From contig NC_041785.1 in assembly GCF_900090045.1 (NCBI RefSeq), positions 1,364,001 to 1,428,000 on the forward strand: a DNA stretch of 64,000 nt. Direction: 5' to 3'. This DNA is from Plasmodium malariae. Lineage: Eukaryota; Apicomplexa; Aconoidasida; Haemosporida; Plasmodiidae. A model generated the notes under the pieces. The model had not been told where the DNA came from. It saw only the letters and a program-made list of their open reading frames with translations, and ran no database searches. Each line of letters begins with the position of its first letter. Position 1 is the first letter of the stretch. Of this stretch, positions 11,157 to 23,669 are shown one piece after another. Made by a program: the position numbers and the translations under genes.

Positions 11157-12230
11157 TCATGTTAACGGTATTGCGTCTTTTATTACGTGATATTTGTTCA
11201 CAGACAGGAAGTTTTTTAATTCTGAACGAGACATCCAAGCAAAGTCATTTATATACTCATTTTGTGATATGTCTAAATTAATATCATTATTTATATAATG
11301 AGCTCTATAATAAAAAATTTTCCTTCCGATAATTTCGTTATGGAGAATAGGAAATTTAAATTTCCTTTTGTCAAAAGTGCAAGGACAATAACCAATGAAA
11401 CATGGCATTTCGCACTTTAAATGTTCTGAACATAAATATTGCAAATTTTGTCTAATTGTTAACTTTTTTTTAAAATCTATCACAGGAAACATCCATTTAT
11501 TTGTCTTTTTATATTTAACTATTAAATATAAAAAATTATTTGGTTTTCTTTTAATATCTCTATAGTAATATTCATTTGTATTATTATCTTCTTTCTTTTT
11601 AATTTTTTCATTTATGTTATCTGAAACATCTTTTTGTTTTGTTTTTTTCTTTTCTTTTTCTATCAAAATATTTTGTATTCCTTCTATGGAAAATAAATTT
11701 TCCAAGTCTTCTTTTTCAGCTTTTTTCTCCTCATCTTTATTATGTTCCTTTTCCAGTTTTATATCTTTTTTTTCATACTTTTTATTATTTTCTATGTTAT
11801 TCTCTTCAGTATTATCTTCATTTATTTTATCATGAAATGAACTTAAATTATACTTCATATGTAAAAACTCTTCGTTTACTTCTAAATTATTATTTGTTCT
11901 TAAAAGCCATTTATCTTTAAAATCTTCAAAGTCTTTTTCAAATTCCTCCTCAACAAAGTTTAATGGAAATCTATCAATGCACAAAGATACTTGTACTTTA
12001 TATTTATCATGAACTACTATTTCTTTTACTTCCATAATATTTGTTTTGGTTAACCTTGAAGAAGTATCACTAGCTTCTCTTAAAGGAATATTTTTTTTTT
12101 TTAAATCATTTTGGTAAGTTATATTTTTCTTCTTATTAAAAAAAACACATAATTTTTTGTTCCATATGGGAATATAACTTTTCAGTAAAATTTCCCCCAA
12201 TACGCCTTTTTCCATGAATCTGCTTATCAT
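11157..12230 (-). CDS. MRPL46: Mitochondrial large-subunit ribosomal protein mL46
   Basis: 357 codons in a single exon. The N-terminal part KYKVQVSLCIDRFPLNFVEE followed by FEKDFEDF matches the family's opening block, where a beta-strand and an 'R-x-P' turn precede an FE-x-x-F helix. The C-terminal third, about 235-355, is the degenerate NUDIX-like fold of mL46: KTNKWMFPVIDFKKKLTIRQ, CFIGYCPCTFDKRKFKFP, GRKIFYYRAHYI, then FAWMSRSELKNFL. Between them lies a Lys/Glu/Asn-rich insert of about 90 residues, typical for Plasmodium. The protein belongs to the mitochondrial 54S subunit central protuberance. The basic N-terminus could be a presequence; starts at residue 1 or 6 are both possible. The family call rests on motif order, since overall identity to animal mL46 is low. 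Confidence 0.85.
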   Translation of the reverse strand: MISRFMEKGVLGEILLKSYIPIWNKKLCVFFNKKKNITYQNDLKKKNIPLREASDTSSRLTKTNIMEVKEIVVHDKYKVQVSLCIDRFPLNFVEEEFEKDFEDFKDKWLLRTNNNLEVNEEFLHMKYNLSSFHDKINEDNTEENNIENNKKYEKKDIKLEKEHNKDEEKKAEKEDLENLFSIEGIQNILIEKEKKKTKQKDVSDNINEKIKKKEDNNTNEYYYRDIKRKPNNFLYLIVKYKKTNKWMFPVIDFKKKLTIRQNLQYLCSEHLKCEMPCFIGYCPCTFDKRKFKFPILHNEIIGRKIFYYRAHYINNDINLDISQNEYINDFAWMSRSELKNFLSVNKYHVIKDAIPLT

Positions 12231-12285
12231 TTTGGAGTAGTTCCACTTTGGCGTATTGTGTTCGATCGCTTTTTATACACACATA

Positions 12286-12338
<53 letters not shown>

Positions 12339-14139
12339 TCATTTAGAACGGAAACACCGATAGATACCTACGACGTTTTCACGTCCCTAATTAAATGTAC
12401 ATATATACACATACATATGTACTTTTTGTCAAAAAAACTTTGAACACTTTACATGTTATATATAACATCCAACAAATGTGAACTTCCCTTTCAATTAGCA
12501 GATATTAGTTTACAATTACGTTCCTTCACATTTATATAAATGCCATTATAAAATAAATTACACGTTTTTTAGATATATAATACATACACACAAGCCCACG
12601 TTGTTTACATTTATGCCTTCCCCCTATGGGCTTACATACTCTTTTAAAGCAAATTTAAAGAGTATTAGGAATGTATTGTTAATATGATTGTAATATACCC
12701 ATATATATTGCTACCGCTTTAACTTGCCTTTAACAGAAAACAAATAGAAAAACCTGCACAACATATACCCTCAACTATAGTATATATTAGTACGTTATTT
12801 TGAAAGTTATGTACTTATGTACACATGAGCTTCAAAATTACTCCCAAGCACTGGGGAAATCTACTTTTATTTTTGTACTATATAAAAATTTCTCTACAGA
12901 AAAATAAAATATTTTCTCTTTTTAAATATTTCATTTAATTTGTGCATATTCAAGGGGCTTTTTCATGCGTATTCCCCTTTGCATTATATTTTTATTTCTT
13001 CTTTTTTTTATGATAGGCCTTTTATATTATAATTTAAAAAAAAAATTATGTAAAAATTCTTACAATATATTGCAATTTAAAAAAAATTTTTTTTTTTTAT
13101 GAACCAGTTAGGCTATTTCACATTATATTTAATTGAACACATCAATTATATTTTAAATATAATATCAATCGTTATGAACAATTTTAAAATGTACGCTATA
13201 TTTGCATTAACCAATAAACATTTTTGTCTCTTAGGAATGAGTATATAAAACAAAAAAAACAAAAAAAAAATAATAATAATAATAGTAGCATCAAAAACGA
13301 CAGACTTAGTTAAGGTGTTACTACTATTATGATGTTTTCGCCATTGTCCATGCATTATTATTTATGTGAAACCTTAATTGTTTATACACCTTAAGGCGTA
13401 AAGGCATGTTAATATACCTGTTGTAAATCCGTTCTTGCTGTTCTGTTTCTTATCTATATCCTATATTTTTCAATATTTTCACCTGTTTGCACATTTGTAC
13501 AATTTTTTTTTTTTTTTTTTCCTCTATTGTCGTGTATATATATATACATATGCATACTACGGAACGCGTAACAGATTAATTTGCTCAAAAAAAGTTTAAT
13601 TCATTCTAGTTAAATTTATTAAAAAACAGATTAAAAAATACGATCTTATTTTTTTTTATTGTGAGAAAATGAAACCATATCGAGTATTCACTTTTATGAT
13701 TCTTTATATTTTTTTATTTTATCTTATATATATTTTCTTTTTATTTTATTTATATTTTATTTTTAACTTTTTTTTTTTTTTATTAACTAAAATAAAATGC
13801 AATTATTTTTTTAATCAACATATGATTATTAAAACACTTCTTTACAGTATAATGTGGATTCATTCGATGGTTAATTCATAATTTAAATATTTATTTACGC
13901 GTTCAATAAATGTTCAATCTCTTAAAAGTTGATTATATTTTTATTTTTTTCTATTTTCTCTCTTTTCAAAAAAAAAAAAGGATATACATAATAAAACAAG
14001 TTGGACTTAAACATCGTTGGTATATTTCTTATTTTTTGCATTAACAGTTATTTCATGCAAGTACTGTTTCTATTACTACGGGTCTGTCCCTTTCTGTGTT
14101 TTTACATGTATACTTTCGTAATATATGCAAACACATGTA

Positions 14140-14176
<37 letters not shown>

Positions 14177-14191
14177 GCATTCACAGCGTGC
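12231..14191. other. Intergenic region between mL46 and pyruvate kinase
   Basis: Contains the mL46 promoter and the pyruvate kinase 3' flank, both genes being on the minus strand. A (TA)n tract of about 50 bp lies at 12287-12336, only about 55 bp above the mL46 start, with a second at 14143-14174. Other content is poly(dA:dT) and hydrophobic-biased spurious frames. No gene supported. Confidence 0.7.
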
Positions 14192-17169
14192 TTATTCTAT
14201 CTTAATTACTTTCATTAAGTTAGTATTACCAGCGACTTCTTCTTTAATTCCATGAATGCAAATTGCGTTATCTCCAACTGCAACCAAATTTCTTTCTTTG
14301 GCAATTTGAATTGCATTCCTCAAGACTGTGTCTGTTCCTTGGAATGATCCGACCTTAATACATGTGATTCCTCTGTGTACATTTAAACATCTAACAGTTG
14401 AATCGGAAGCACTAAGAGCTAATATGGTACAGCTTGGTTTATATTTGGCTATTAATCTAGCAGTGTATCCTGTTTCTGTTAAAGCAATAATTAAACTAGC
14501 GCCAATTGATTCTGCTGTTTCTACTGCTGATCTAGCTACTGCTTCTTGAACACTTATTGGAGTATCAATTGTGTTAACCAAGGATTGATATAATAACTTG
14601 TAATCAATGCATGCTTCAGCTTCTAAGCATATTTTGGACATAATTGTAACAGCTTCAACTGGGAATTTACCACCAGCTGTTTCACCTGAAAGCATAACAC
14701 AATCAGTTCCATCTAAAACTGCATTAGCCACATCTGTCACTTCTGCTCTTGTAGGTCTTGGGTTCTTGGTCATGGATTCTAGCATTTGAGTAGCTGTTAT
14801 AATTGGCTTTCCTTGTATGTTGCATCTGAAAATTGTTAAATAAAAGGGAAGAAGAGAAATATTGTATACTCAAAACGCAAGGTGATACGGATATGTACAT
14901 TTACATAAGGAAAGAATACATATTTATAAGTTCACAGGTACATATGCTGATACATGTGCAAGAATATATGCAGGTACATCCACTAACACACATACATAAA
15001 CAAAAAGGTGCATGCTAAACGGTAGAACAAGAATGTACATGCGTTGTTATCTTAATTTAACACTAAATGATTTTAAAATAAATGAAGCAAAATGAACTTC
15101 ACATATATATAACCAATCAGCTGACTTATAAGATAAAAAAATAAAAGATTCGAACAAAACGCTCGTAATCGTAATATTAATTCATTTTTATTATTTTATG
15201 CATCACTATTAATAATATAAAATAAATTTGTGATTTTAATTTATATTTTTGGTGATGCAAATGTGTGTAATGCCCTAAAGTTGCAGGAGCGCGGAAAAAT
15301 AAATGGAAGGGCAAGGAGGAAAATGTAGGCACAAGGAATTTTCACATTAAAGAAGTATACATATACTTCACAGATACATATACTAAATATGTATTTATGA
15401 TAAGTATCATAAATATATAACATATATATATATATATGCATGAATGCATTTATATATGTACGTGCAATAACACACATTTGCGCACATCTACATTTCGTGC
15501 TCATTAATATTACTTCGATATCATAAGCTTCTGGGCCAAGAAAACTTTTTCCGGTGAAATTTCCATTCCTAAATCTCCTCTTGCAATCATGATACCATCT
15601 GATTCTAATAAAATTTTATCAAAATTAATAATACCTTCAATATTTTCTATTTTAGGAATAATTTTTATATGCCTTCCTCTTGGTCCTAATAAATTCCTTA
15701 TCAAACGAAGATCCTCAGCTGATTGGATAAAAGAAGCAGCTATGAAATTACATCCCATTGGAATTGCAAAATTAAGAATATCATTTTTATCTTTTTCACC
15801 TATTATTGGTAAATCAACCTTAACATTTGGCAAGTTCATATTTTTTTTCTCTCCTATGGTTGCTGTATTTAATACTTCCGTTACTACATGATCATCATGG
15901 GTTTCTAAAACTCTACAGCTAACTGATCCATCTGCTATTAATATTATATTACCTTTTTTTACACTCTGTGGTAATTTTTTGTATGAACAAGCAATACATG
16001 TTTCATCACCCAAAAACTCATAATCCGTAACTAGCTTTAATTTACTACCTTCTTTTAAAGTGACCTCTTTATTTTTTAATAAACCTGTTCTTATCTCGGG
16101 TCCTTTTGTATCTAGCAACATACCTAACAAAACATTCGGTCTTTGTTCCTGCGCCTTTAAAACATTATTAAACATTTCCCTGTGATCATCATGCGTTCCG
16201 TGCGAGAAATTTAAGCGGCATATGTCCATTCCTAAAGGGATGGAAAGAAAAGAAAAATATCAAATAAAATAAAAAAATAAAATAAGGAATAACAAATATG
16301 GAATTAATAATATGGCATAACAAATATGGAATTACAAATATGGAATAACAAATATGGAATAACAAATATGGAATAACAAATATGGAATAACAAATATGGA
16401 ATACAAATATGGAATAACAAATATGGAATACAAATATGGAATACAAATATGGAATTACAAATATGGAATACAAATATGGAATAACAAATATGGAATTACA
16501 AATATGGAATAACAAATATGGAATAACAAATATGGAATTACAAATATGGAATTACAAATATGGAATAACAAATATGGAATTACAAATATGGAATAACAAA
16601 TATGGAATTACAAATATAGAATAACAAATATGGAATAATAAATATGTAATAACAAATAAGTAATAACGAATAGGTCATAAGGAACAAGCAATTACCAATA
16701 CGGCAAAACAAAAAAGAATATACAGTAACACACAAAACATACTAAAACATGGACTACATGGTAAAACATGAGGAACCAAAAATAAATAAAACGCAAAGCA
16801 CTAAAAATAAAACAACGTAACAAAACACAATAACAAACATATGAAACTAATGTACACTGAGGTTATATAAAATCAAAAGATAATACTCCAACATCTGAAC
16901 AACAATAACAATATAATTTAGATAAAAAAATAATATTTATTCAGTTTATTTTCTATATTCATCTTTTTTTTCGTAAACGAACCTGCATCTATAAGTTTTA
17001 CAAGTGTTTCCACGGATTTACATGCTGGACCTAGGGTACAAATAATGTGCGTTTTTTTAGAGCGCAAATTGACTTTATCACTCGGTTCTAAAATTTGCCT
17101 CAGCGTTATATTAGCTGCACTTTGCAAGCTCGCGCTCGAAGAAGAATTTTTAAATTTATAAGAACTCAT
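14192..17169 (-). CDS. PyK: Pyruvate kinase, three exons
   Basis: Exons are 17169-16983, 16231-15514 and 14825-14192, joined in phases 1 and 2 through GT...AG introns of 751 and 688 bp; together they give 512 residues, about the length of the P. falciparum enzyme. It makes pyruvate and ATP from phosphoenolpyruvate and ADP in the last step of glycolysis, in the cytosol. Visible motifs: [11 protein letters not shown] (102-112), the catalytic IPKIENIEG with Lys256 and the metal ligand Glu258, ARGDLG with Asp282, MLESM after the last junction, and [13 protein letters not shown]. Exon 1 holds [11 protein letters not shown], exon 2 opens with CRLNFSHG. All catalytic residues are present, so the gene looks intact. 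The sequence matches the glycolytic cytosolic isoform, not the second apicoplast isoform. Intron 1 carries a tandem satellite. Confidence 0.97.
14826..15513 (-). other. Pyruvate kinase intron 2
   Basis: Donor GTAATA after the Lys302 split codon and acceptor TTTTCAG. 688 bp of AT-rich DNA, with a (TA)n run near 15421-15437 and no coding content of its own. Confidence 0.9.
16283..16655. repeat. ACAAATATGGAAT satellite in pyruvate kinase intron 1
   Basis: About 25 copies of a 13-15 bp unit (ACAAATATGGAAT with AT, A or T linkers) fill half of the 751-bp intron 1. Edge copies at 16283-16320 and 16620-16655 are degenerate and central ones almost identical, the pattern left by slippage or unequal exchange. 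The unit has no stop codon in some frames on either strand, which produces long spurious reading frames both ways. Confidence 0.95.
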
Positions 17170-19250
17170 TATATTCTAATGTTTTAGTTTGAAATGTTTT
17201 ATTTTTTATTAGAATAAAACGTAAGGATTAAAAATAATTAGAAAAAAAAAAAAAAAAAAATTATACGTTCAAATAGTTCTGTAATATATTCTGAAATGTT
17301 TATATTGGCACTATGATAAATTTTTACTTCTTCTTTTTCCTTATATATTTGAATAAAATTATTCAATTATTCTTTTTTTTTTTTTTTGATTTCTCTTTAT
17401 TTTTTTCGTTTTCAGAAAGGAAGTAATATATTTATATGTCAACTACTCATGAAGGAAAAAAGTATAATTATAGTGTAATAATGTAGAGTAACTAATAATA
17501 TAATTAATATAAAATAAGATATAGCCAAGCATTAAGATAATATATATAAACACCATTTAGCACAAATAAAACTACAATAAAACATATAGAAAATAAAAAA
17601 AAAGCATTTATAAAGCATAAGAATAAAAATAAAAATATTAAAAAGAATTACAGAAATGTGAAATGAAAATCTAAACAGTAACACCAAATTATAAAATAAC
17701 GATAGGCATAAATATTAAGTTATATATATATATATATTCGAATATGTATATATGCAATATGTATATATAAATATATAATTATACATTGCATATATATATG
17801 TTGGTATGTATATATATTTATATATATACATCTCAAAATGCAATGAATACTTTTTTTCACTACATGCGTAGGATGGTGGTTATATATTTTAGAAATTTTT
17901 TAAAATAAACTATATGTTTCACTCAGTATAATAGGGACTATATGTTATTTTATTATTAAAAGAAAAAACATTAGATATAAATTATTTGAAGAATTAGCAT
18001 TTTATAACACATACTACTATATTCTACTATAAAATAAATAATATATTTTTATGAGTACATGTATGTTATGAACACATATTAAAGGGGGTATGTGAAGTTA
18101 TAAGTCCTACGAAAATTAAAAATATACTTTTCGTATAACTATATATATATTATTTGTATAGCTTAATCAGCAAGTGAATACTTATATATATTTATATATG
18201 TATATTTATATGTATATATTTATATGTATATATTTATATGTATATATTTATATGTATATATTTATATGTATATATTTATATGTATATATTTATATGTATG
18301 TATTTATATGTATGTATTTACGTTTATATTTACGCATATACGAATATGTAACATATGCACTATTAAGTGCATTTATTATCTGCATTTTGCTTATTTCGTA
18401 AGTTTAAAAAAAAAAAAAAAATTGAAAAAAACATCAAAACAGCATAGTTATTATATAAACATGAACAATTTTAAAAAATACAACATAAATATACGCAAAT
18501 AAAAGCGAGGTTTTAAGAATATCAAAAAATTAAAAAGTGAGATATCAGTAAAAGAGGGGATATATTTATTTTTCGTCATTCACATATGGAATAAATTGAG
18601 AATTGCGGATTGGAAAGAAATTTATAAATATATTTTTTTTGAATATATAAAAAATTTTCATGTAATTAAGTTATTTTGTTAAATTTATTTTACATTCGTA
18701 CGTAAAATGTACAGCGTTTTAAGGGTAAATCGTGTTTATAAATTTGAATTAATTATTGTGTAAAATTTGCGAAAATGGTACATATAAATTCTTGCATATT
18801 TTATATACGTGTATAATATGTACATATACATATATATATATATAAATGTAAAGATGTCTTTAATCATTTAAATAGCGCATTAAACAAAGTTAATTACGTG
18901 CGCGTTTGTAATCTTTTTTTCAAATATGGATGAGCTAAATTTCTGCTTCGTATATAAACTTTTAAAATAATAAAGCTAATTAGCTTAAATATGTTTTTTC
19001 CTATCACTCATATTCTTTTTAAATTTTGTATTAAGTAGTCTTCTGAATTATCTTTACACAAATTGTATTTAAAATTAATTTAAAGTAGTATTTACGCTTT
19101 TTGTTTTTTTTTCCTTTTTTTTAACAATTTACGATGCACAGAGGTGTATGAAAAATACTCCGGAGCCTACATATGTGCCAGCATAAATTAATTATTTATT
19201 GTTTCCCCCCTATAGGTGGAGCTCTTTGTTTTTATATTAATTTATACATG

Positions 19251-19298
<48 letters not shown>

Positions 19299-20507
19299 AT
19301 ATTCACTTAGCGTTTGAAGAAAGAAATTATGACGTATCTTAAGGAATTTGCTTCATTGGAGGGATGAAGATTTATTTAATAAATTTTAAAAAACCATGCA
19401 CATAATAAAATTTTTACCTTTTTAAGAGAAAATACCCTTTTCATTTTATTTTGCACATTATATAGCACAATATATGGAACTTCAATTTATTCCTTTTTTC
19501 TTCCCACTATTGACCCTTTTTTTCATTTCTTTTTTAGTTTTTTATTTAAAATGTGAAATCCTTTATTTACTATATTCCTTTTGGAAGGTTAAAATTAGTG
19601 TGTGTTCAAGTATAGGTATTTATATACTTTTAATGATAAGTGTGTTAAGTAAAAAATATAAATAATCGAATAAAACATTACGGAAAGAGGTTACGCCTAC
19701 ATGTTTTTCTTTTTTTATTTTTTAGTACGCCTTATTTCTTTTCTGTAGGAAAAAGGCCTTGTTTTTTTTTATATATTTCGCTTTCAATTGAGGAGTAGGA
19801 AAATTAAATTATGCTATAAAGTGTACCACGTATATTATTGGAAGTATATTATTATGATATTAAAATTACATAAGGTTTTTTTTGAAAAAAAAAAAAAAAA
19901 AGCCGAAATGAGATGAAGTGAAATTAAAGCAAGTAAAAGTATATATAGTTATATATTTCCTAAAAAGTAAAATGGGGCGTTTGCTTTACCTCAACATGAC
20001 AAACAAAATAACTGCTTAAACGCGTGGAAAGGTATATTCCCACACTTTTAGTTATTTATCTATATCAACTGCTTTACTGTTATTAGCAGCTGTTATTTTA
20101 CTTTTTTTAGATTAAAAATTGCGAAGTACGTTGGCTTTAAATTAATATATGTGTTCCATGTATATGTTTATGTGTAGAGTCATGTATAAACATGCACTAA
20201 CAACACAATATGATATAAAAAACTTGAAATTTTTGAAGGAACGTATTTTTATCGTACTCAAACAAAAAAATCATTAAAAAGTAAAATGTACATATAAACT
20301 CTTCAATGCATGTTTTAATTTGCGCAAATTAAATTAAACGAAAAGAACAAAAGGAAAGGAAACAATTATTCATGCCTTATAATACATAATGAATTAAACA
20401 GTCATCAATAAATGGGGGTATAAAAAAAAAAAAAGAAGGGAAAAAAAGAAAATACCCTCTACCCCTTATTTTTAACAGTATTCTTTATAATACCATTTAC
20501 AACAAAA
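17170..20507. other. 3.3-kb intergenic region upstream of pyruvate kinase
   Basis: Separates the pyruvate kinase start from the MYG1 stop, both on the minus strand, so the pyruvate kinase promoter is expected in the left part. Contains poly(dA) at 17240-17260, (TA)n near 17725-17830, a TATATTTATATG array at 18183-18320 and (TA)n at 19257-19290. A G+C-richer islet is at 19130-19215. No gene is supported. Confidence 0.65.
18183..18320. repeat. TATATTTATATG 14-bp-type tandem array
   Basis: About nine copies of a TATATATTTATATGTA-type unit, drifting to TATGTATTTATATG at the right end. Reading frames through it code only Ile, Tyr, Cys, Met and Phe and are artefacts. Confidence 0.9.
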
Positions 20508-21617
20508 TTAAAAAGTTATATTATTTTCCCTTAGGGTAGCTTCTACCAACTGAATTAAGCATTTAACACTTTCACCGCCGCTAGTAAACCCTGAATAATG
20601 CACAAACGTTAACCCTTTTATATTTGAGACTTTTTCTAATTCGGAATTTTTCAGTCCTCTAAAACTAGCAGGAAATGGCATTCTTAAGGAAAAGGCTTCA
20701 TTTTTTTTTGAGATGGCACCACATCTAATATTTCCATACCTGTCATTATAAATGCAAAATAAAATTTCCTCTTTTATATTAAATTCTTCTTCTATATCAT
20801 ATAAATGATCATAATATGGACAATTTTTTTGTAGGTATATTACTTTACCCGATTTGTGAAAATTATATCTATTGTTAATAGCTTCCATTGTCATACTTTT
20901 TGCAAAATACCATACATTTGAATAGTAATTTACAAAACTTGTAAATTCTTCTTTAACAATATTCGATGCTAACATAAAGCGCTCATTTTCATCAACTTGA
21001 TCATCTAAAAAATTTGGATTGAAACTATTTACTCGATGTTGCAGAGTTGTATTTATTTGATATTTGGCTACTCCTTCATATTGATTAATTCCATTATCTA
21101 AAGCATCAACAGATTCGATAAAAGCTGTATATATTTTATCATACAATATGTTCACTTTGCTCTCATCCGTAATATTAAAACCTTTTCTAAAAACATCTTT
21201 AGCATAATGTTTATATATTAATCCTGCGCTACTTAGTCGTATTGTGTGTTTTTCATCTAGCGTGTCATTAAACTCCTTCTGATGATGATCATATCTTTTC
21301 TTTTCATGATTATACACACCTCCTACATCTACTACAATATCACACTGATCTAATGTATCTTGATCACGGGTTCTTATAATTTTAGCGTCTTTATACTCAG
21401 GTAAAAATTTTAACATAACTGTTGCTAATATTTCATCCGTATGAAAACGTCCTGAATGTGTCCCTATAACTTTTTGCATACTTGACTTAAAAATGAAATA
21501 AGTAAATAAAATTTTTTTCAAAGTATTTATTACGTTTGTTTTTCTGTTTCTAATGCTGCTATTGTGTAAAATGTATCTTGATAGTTGTAAATGGTATTTC
21601 GCTGCAAACGATTTCAT
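20508..21617 (-). CDS. MYG1: MYG1-family exonuclease
   Basis: 369 codons, single exon. After an N-terminal extension of about 46 residues the protein begins MQKVIGTHSGRFHTDE, the conserved opening of the MYG1/GAMM1 family with its HxGxFHxDE metal-binding motif (His54, His59, Asp61). VDVGG (97-100) and the YDHHQKEF motif (DHH at 110-112) follow, as in DHH-type phosphohydrolases. Further family blocks include SAGLIYKHYA, ESVDALDNGI and the C-terminal FVHYSGFTSGG. In yeast and man MYG1 is a 3'-5' RNA exonuclease acting in nucleus and mitochondria; the same role here is inferred. The extension is basic and nearly free of acids, consistent with a mitochondrial presequence, though the second ATG could also be used. 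All motif residues are intact. Confidence 0.92.
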   Translation of the reverse strand: MKSFAAKYHLQLSRYILHNSSIRNRKTNVINTLKKILFTYFIFKSSMQKVIGTHSGRFHTDEILATVMLKFLPEYKDAKIIRTRDQDTLDQCDIVVDVGGVYNHEKKRYDHHQKEFNDTLDEKHTIRLSSAGLIYKHYAKDVFRKGFNITDESKVNILYDKIYTAFIESVDALDNGINQYEGVAKYQINTTLQHRVNSFNPNFLDDQVDENERFMLASNIVKEEFTSFVNYYSNVWYFAKSMTMEAINNRYNFHKSGKVIYLQKNCPYYDHLYDIEEEFNIKEEILFCIYNDRYGNIRCGAISKKNEAFSLRMPFPASFRGLKNSELEKVSNIKGLTFVHYSGFTSGGESVKCLIQLVEATLRENNITF

Positions 21618-22512
21618 AAAGTCCTTACGTTTAACTTCTTTTAATTTTTGAACTTCTTATTATTTCAATTTTGAATCTAATCACATTTCAATTTCAAAGC
21701 TTTCAAAAATTCAATAATAAAAATTTCAAATATTTCTTCCTCTTTAAAAGATTATAATTAACTTTCTACAGATACGTTAGCGTATTTATGTGTCAACATT
21801 TTAAATGGTTAAATAGGTATTTTTTGGTTTTGATATATTTGTTATTTTGTTTTATTGCACCATAATGTTTTGCCGTTTTTAGGCCCATTTTTTGCCTTTT
21901 CTTTATCCCATTTTTATCTTTTTTTTTTTAATATTAATTAGTAACACACATATACTGCACTTGTTCGTTTGAGCGCTTGCATTTTTTTGTCGTTTATACT
22001 TATATATGCCACATTGTCGCTATTATATAAATATATATATATGTGTGTGCTTACATAATTTTTTTTTTTTTTTTTATATATATTCTTTTAATTTTTTGTG
22101 GCTATTTATAAAGTACTTCACATAATAAATTGACGTTAACTATAGTTAACTTGAAAAAAAAAAATATATATTTTTTTTAATTATTATAAGAAATACACCC
22201 AAAATATGGAGTAAAAATAAATAAAAAAGAACGTAGAAGGGGCTTTTTTTTCGTAAGAATATGTTTACTCCATTATTCAGTTTTTGAGCTTAACTTCATT
22301 TCAGGCTATTAGCTTGTAGAGGTTTTATGAGTACCTATAGCAGATAATACTTTGATGATTTGTTTTTAGCATATACTTTTTTGCAAGTTTTTTCATAATA
22401 CTTACGCATACTTATGGTCTAAATACGTGAACATATGTGCATGTGTAATGTCCATTGTACATGTATTTGCACATAGATGCTCACAGAACACGTCAACGAA
22501 GGCATAATACGT

Positions 22513-22549
<37 letters not shown>

Positions 22550-22660
22550 AATGCTTAAAGAGTTGCATGAATATATATATGCATATGTATTTGCATATGT
22601 ATGCGTATATAAATATATGTGTATATAAAGTTGAATGCTGAAAGTGTGACTTCACTTAAC
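21618..22660. other. Divergent promoter region, MYG1 / small membrane-anchored protein
   Basis: Shared upstream region of the MYG1 gene (-) and the small gene at 22661 (+). Contains poly(dT) at 22062-22076, an A8/T8 palindromic stretch near 22153-22180, and a (TA)n tract at 22519-22545 shortly before the plus-strand start. No extra gene seen. Confidence 0.65.
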
Positions 22661-23095
22661 ATGTTCAGGTATGTTATATTTGGTATTTCCGGCTCGGTTA
22701 GCGGATGGGTTTTAAGAGATATAGTGATTTGCTTAGTTAACAACGTAAATTCGACCAATGGAATATTATTAAATAAATTTATATGTAGTAAAGATGATTA
22801 TGTAAAGAATACTTCTAACGAACTTAAGTACTGCTTTGACCAACTAGAATTAAGTAAAGGTTTTAATAATTACAATATATATTTAAAGGAAAAAAATTAT
22901 TTTGTAGAAACATTATATATTGAAAAATGGAACAATATAAAGAATTTGAGTGAGCATATGCACAGTGAAAAAAATAAAGAAATATTACATTACTTACAAA
23001 AAATGAACATACATTTCTCCCCTTCCTTATTTGTTTTGTTGAAACAGTATAACGGAATTGATACACCAGAGTATTTAAAAAATTATTTTTCATAA
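22661..23095 (+). CDS. Conserved-looking small protein with N-terminal membrane segment, function unknown
   Basis: 144 codons from the ATG at 22661; the frame extends 14 codons further upstream without an ATG and into AT-repeat sequence, so that start was not used. Residues 1-25 (MFRYVIFGISGSVSGWVLRD then IVICLV) form a Gly-rich hydrophobic helix with few acids, resembling a mitochondrial or membrane anchor. The rest is soluble, with a mixed helix-like pattern: FDQLELSKGFNNYNIYLKEK, a helical SEHMHSEKNKEILHYLQKM, and a hydrophobic end FSPSLFVLLKQYNG. Codon use and the ordered amino-acid mix differ from the surrounding AT noise, so the gene is probably real. I do not recognise a family. A small inner-membrane or respiratory-complex accessory protein would fit, but this is only a guess. 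Confidence 0.7.
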   Translation: MFRYVIFGISGSVSGWVLRDIVICLVNNVNSTNGILLNKFICSKDDYVKNTSNELKYCFDQLELSKGFNNYNIYLKEKNYFVETLYIEKWNNIKNLSEHMHSEKNKEILHYLQKMNIHFSPSLFVLLKQYNGIDTPEYLKNYFS

Positions 23096-23669
23096 CATGA
23101 TGTTATGTTTTCTTCACGTACATATATGTACTGCATATACGTGTGTATATTGAACATATCTATTTTATCAAAACATTTATTTCTTTTTAATATTATACTA
23201 CTTTTATTTAATTAGTATTTTTTTTTTTTTTTTTTTTTTTTTTTCAAACGTTAAACGAGTACATAATGTTAAAACTTTTAGTTGTCCACGTGTGTGCGCA
23301 TATATATATGTATGTCTATATGTTAGTTTAATAAAAAGATTAATTTTTACATATGCATATAATTATTCACAATAATTTCCACATGCCCACATAGTTGTTA
23401 CTTCCACCTCCAAGTTAATAGCAAATGAACTGTTTGAAAAAATGGAAAATTGAACTTGTAATTTTTTTTAACAATATATAGCAAGAAAAGTAAAAAATCA
23501 TGGCAAAATGGCGAACTGAAAATTATACTTTCATGATGAAGTGGTTCGTACAGTTAAACAAAACAACAAAACAGAGTGGCACTTCACCCATGATATTATA
23601 AAAAAAGGAACTTATATAATTACGTTTTATTTTATTTTATTTTTTCTATGTTACTACATTTTTGTCGTG
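23096..23669. other. Convergent 3' intergenic region
   Basis: Lies between the small plus-strand gene and the last exon of the coiled-coil gene. A poly(dT) run of about 26 lies at 23219-23244. No gene seen. Confidence 0.65.

Noticed and set aside
16189..16624. Frames on both strands through the ATATGGAAT satellite
   Set aside because: Intronic repeat of pyruvate kinase; the codons are a periodic artefact.
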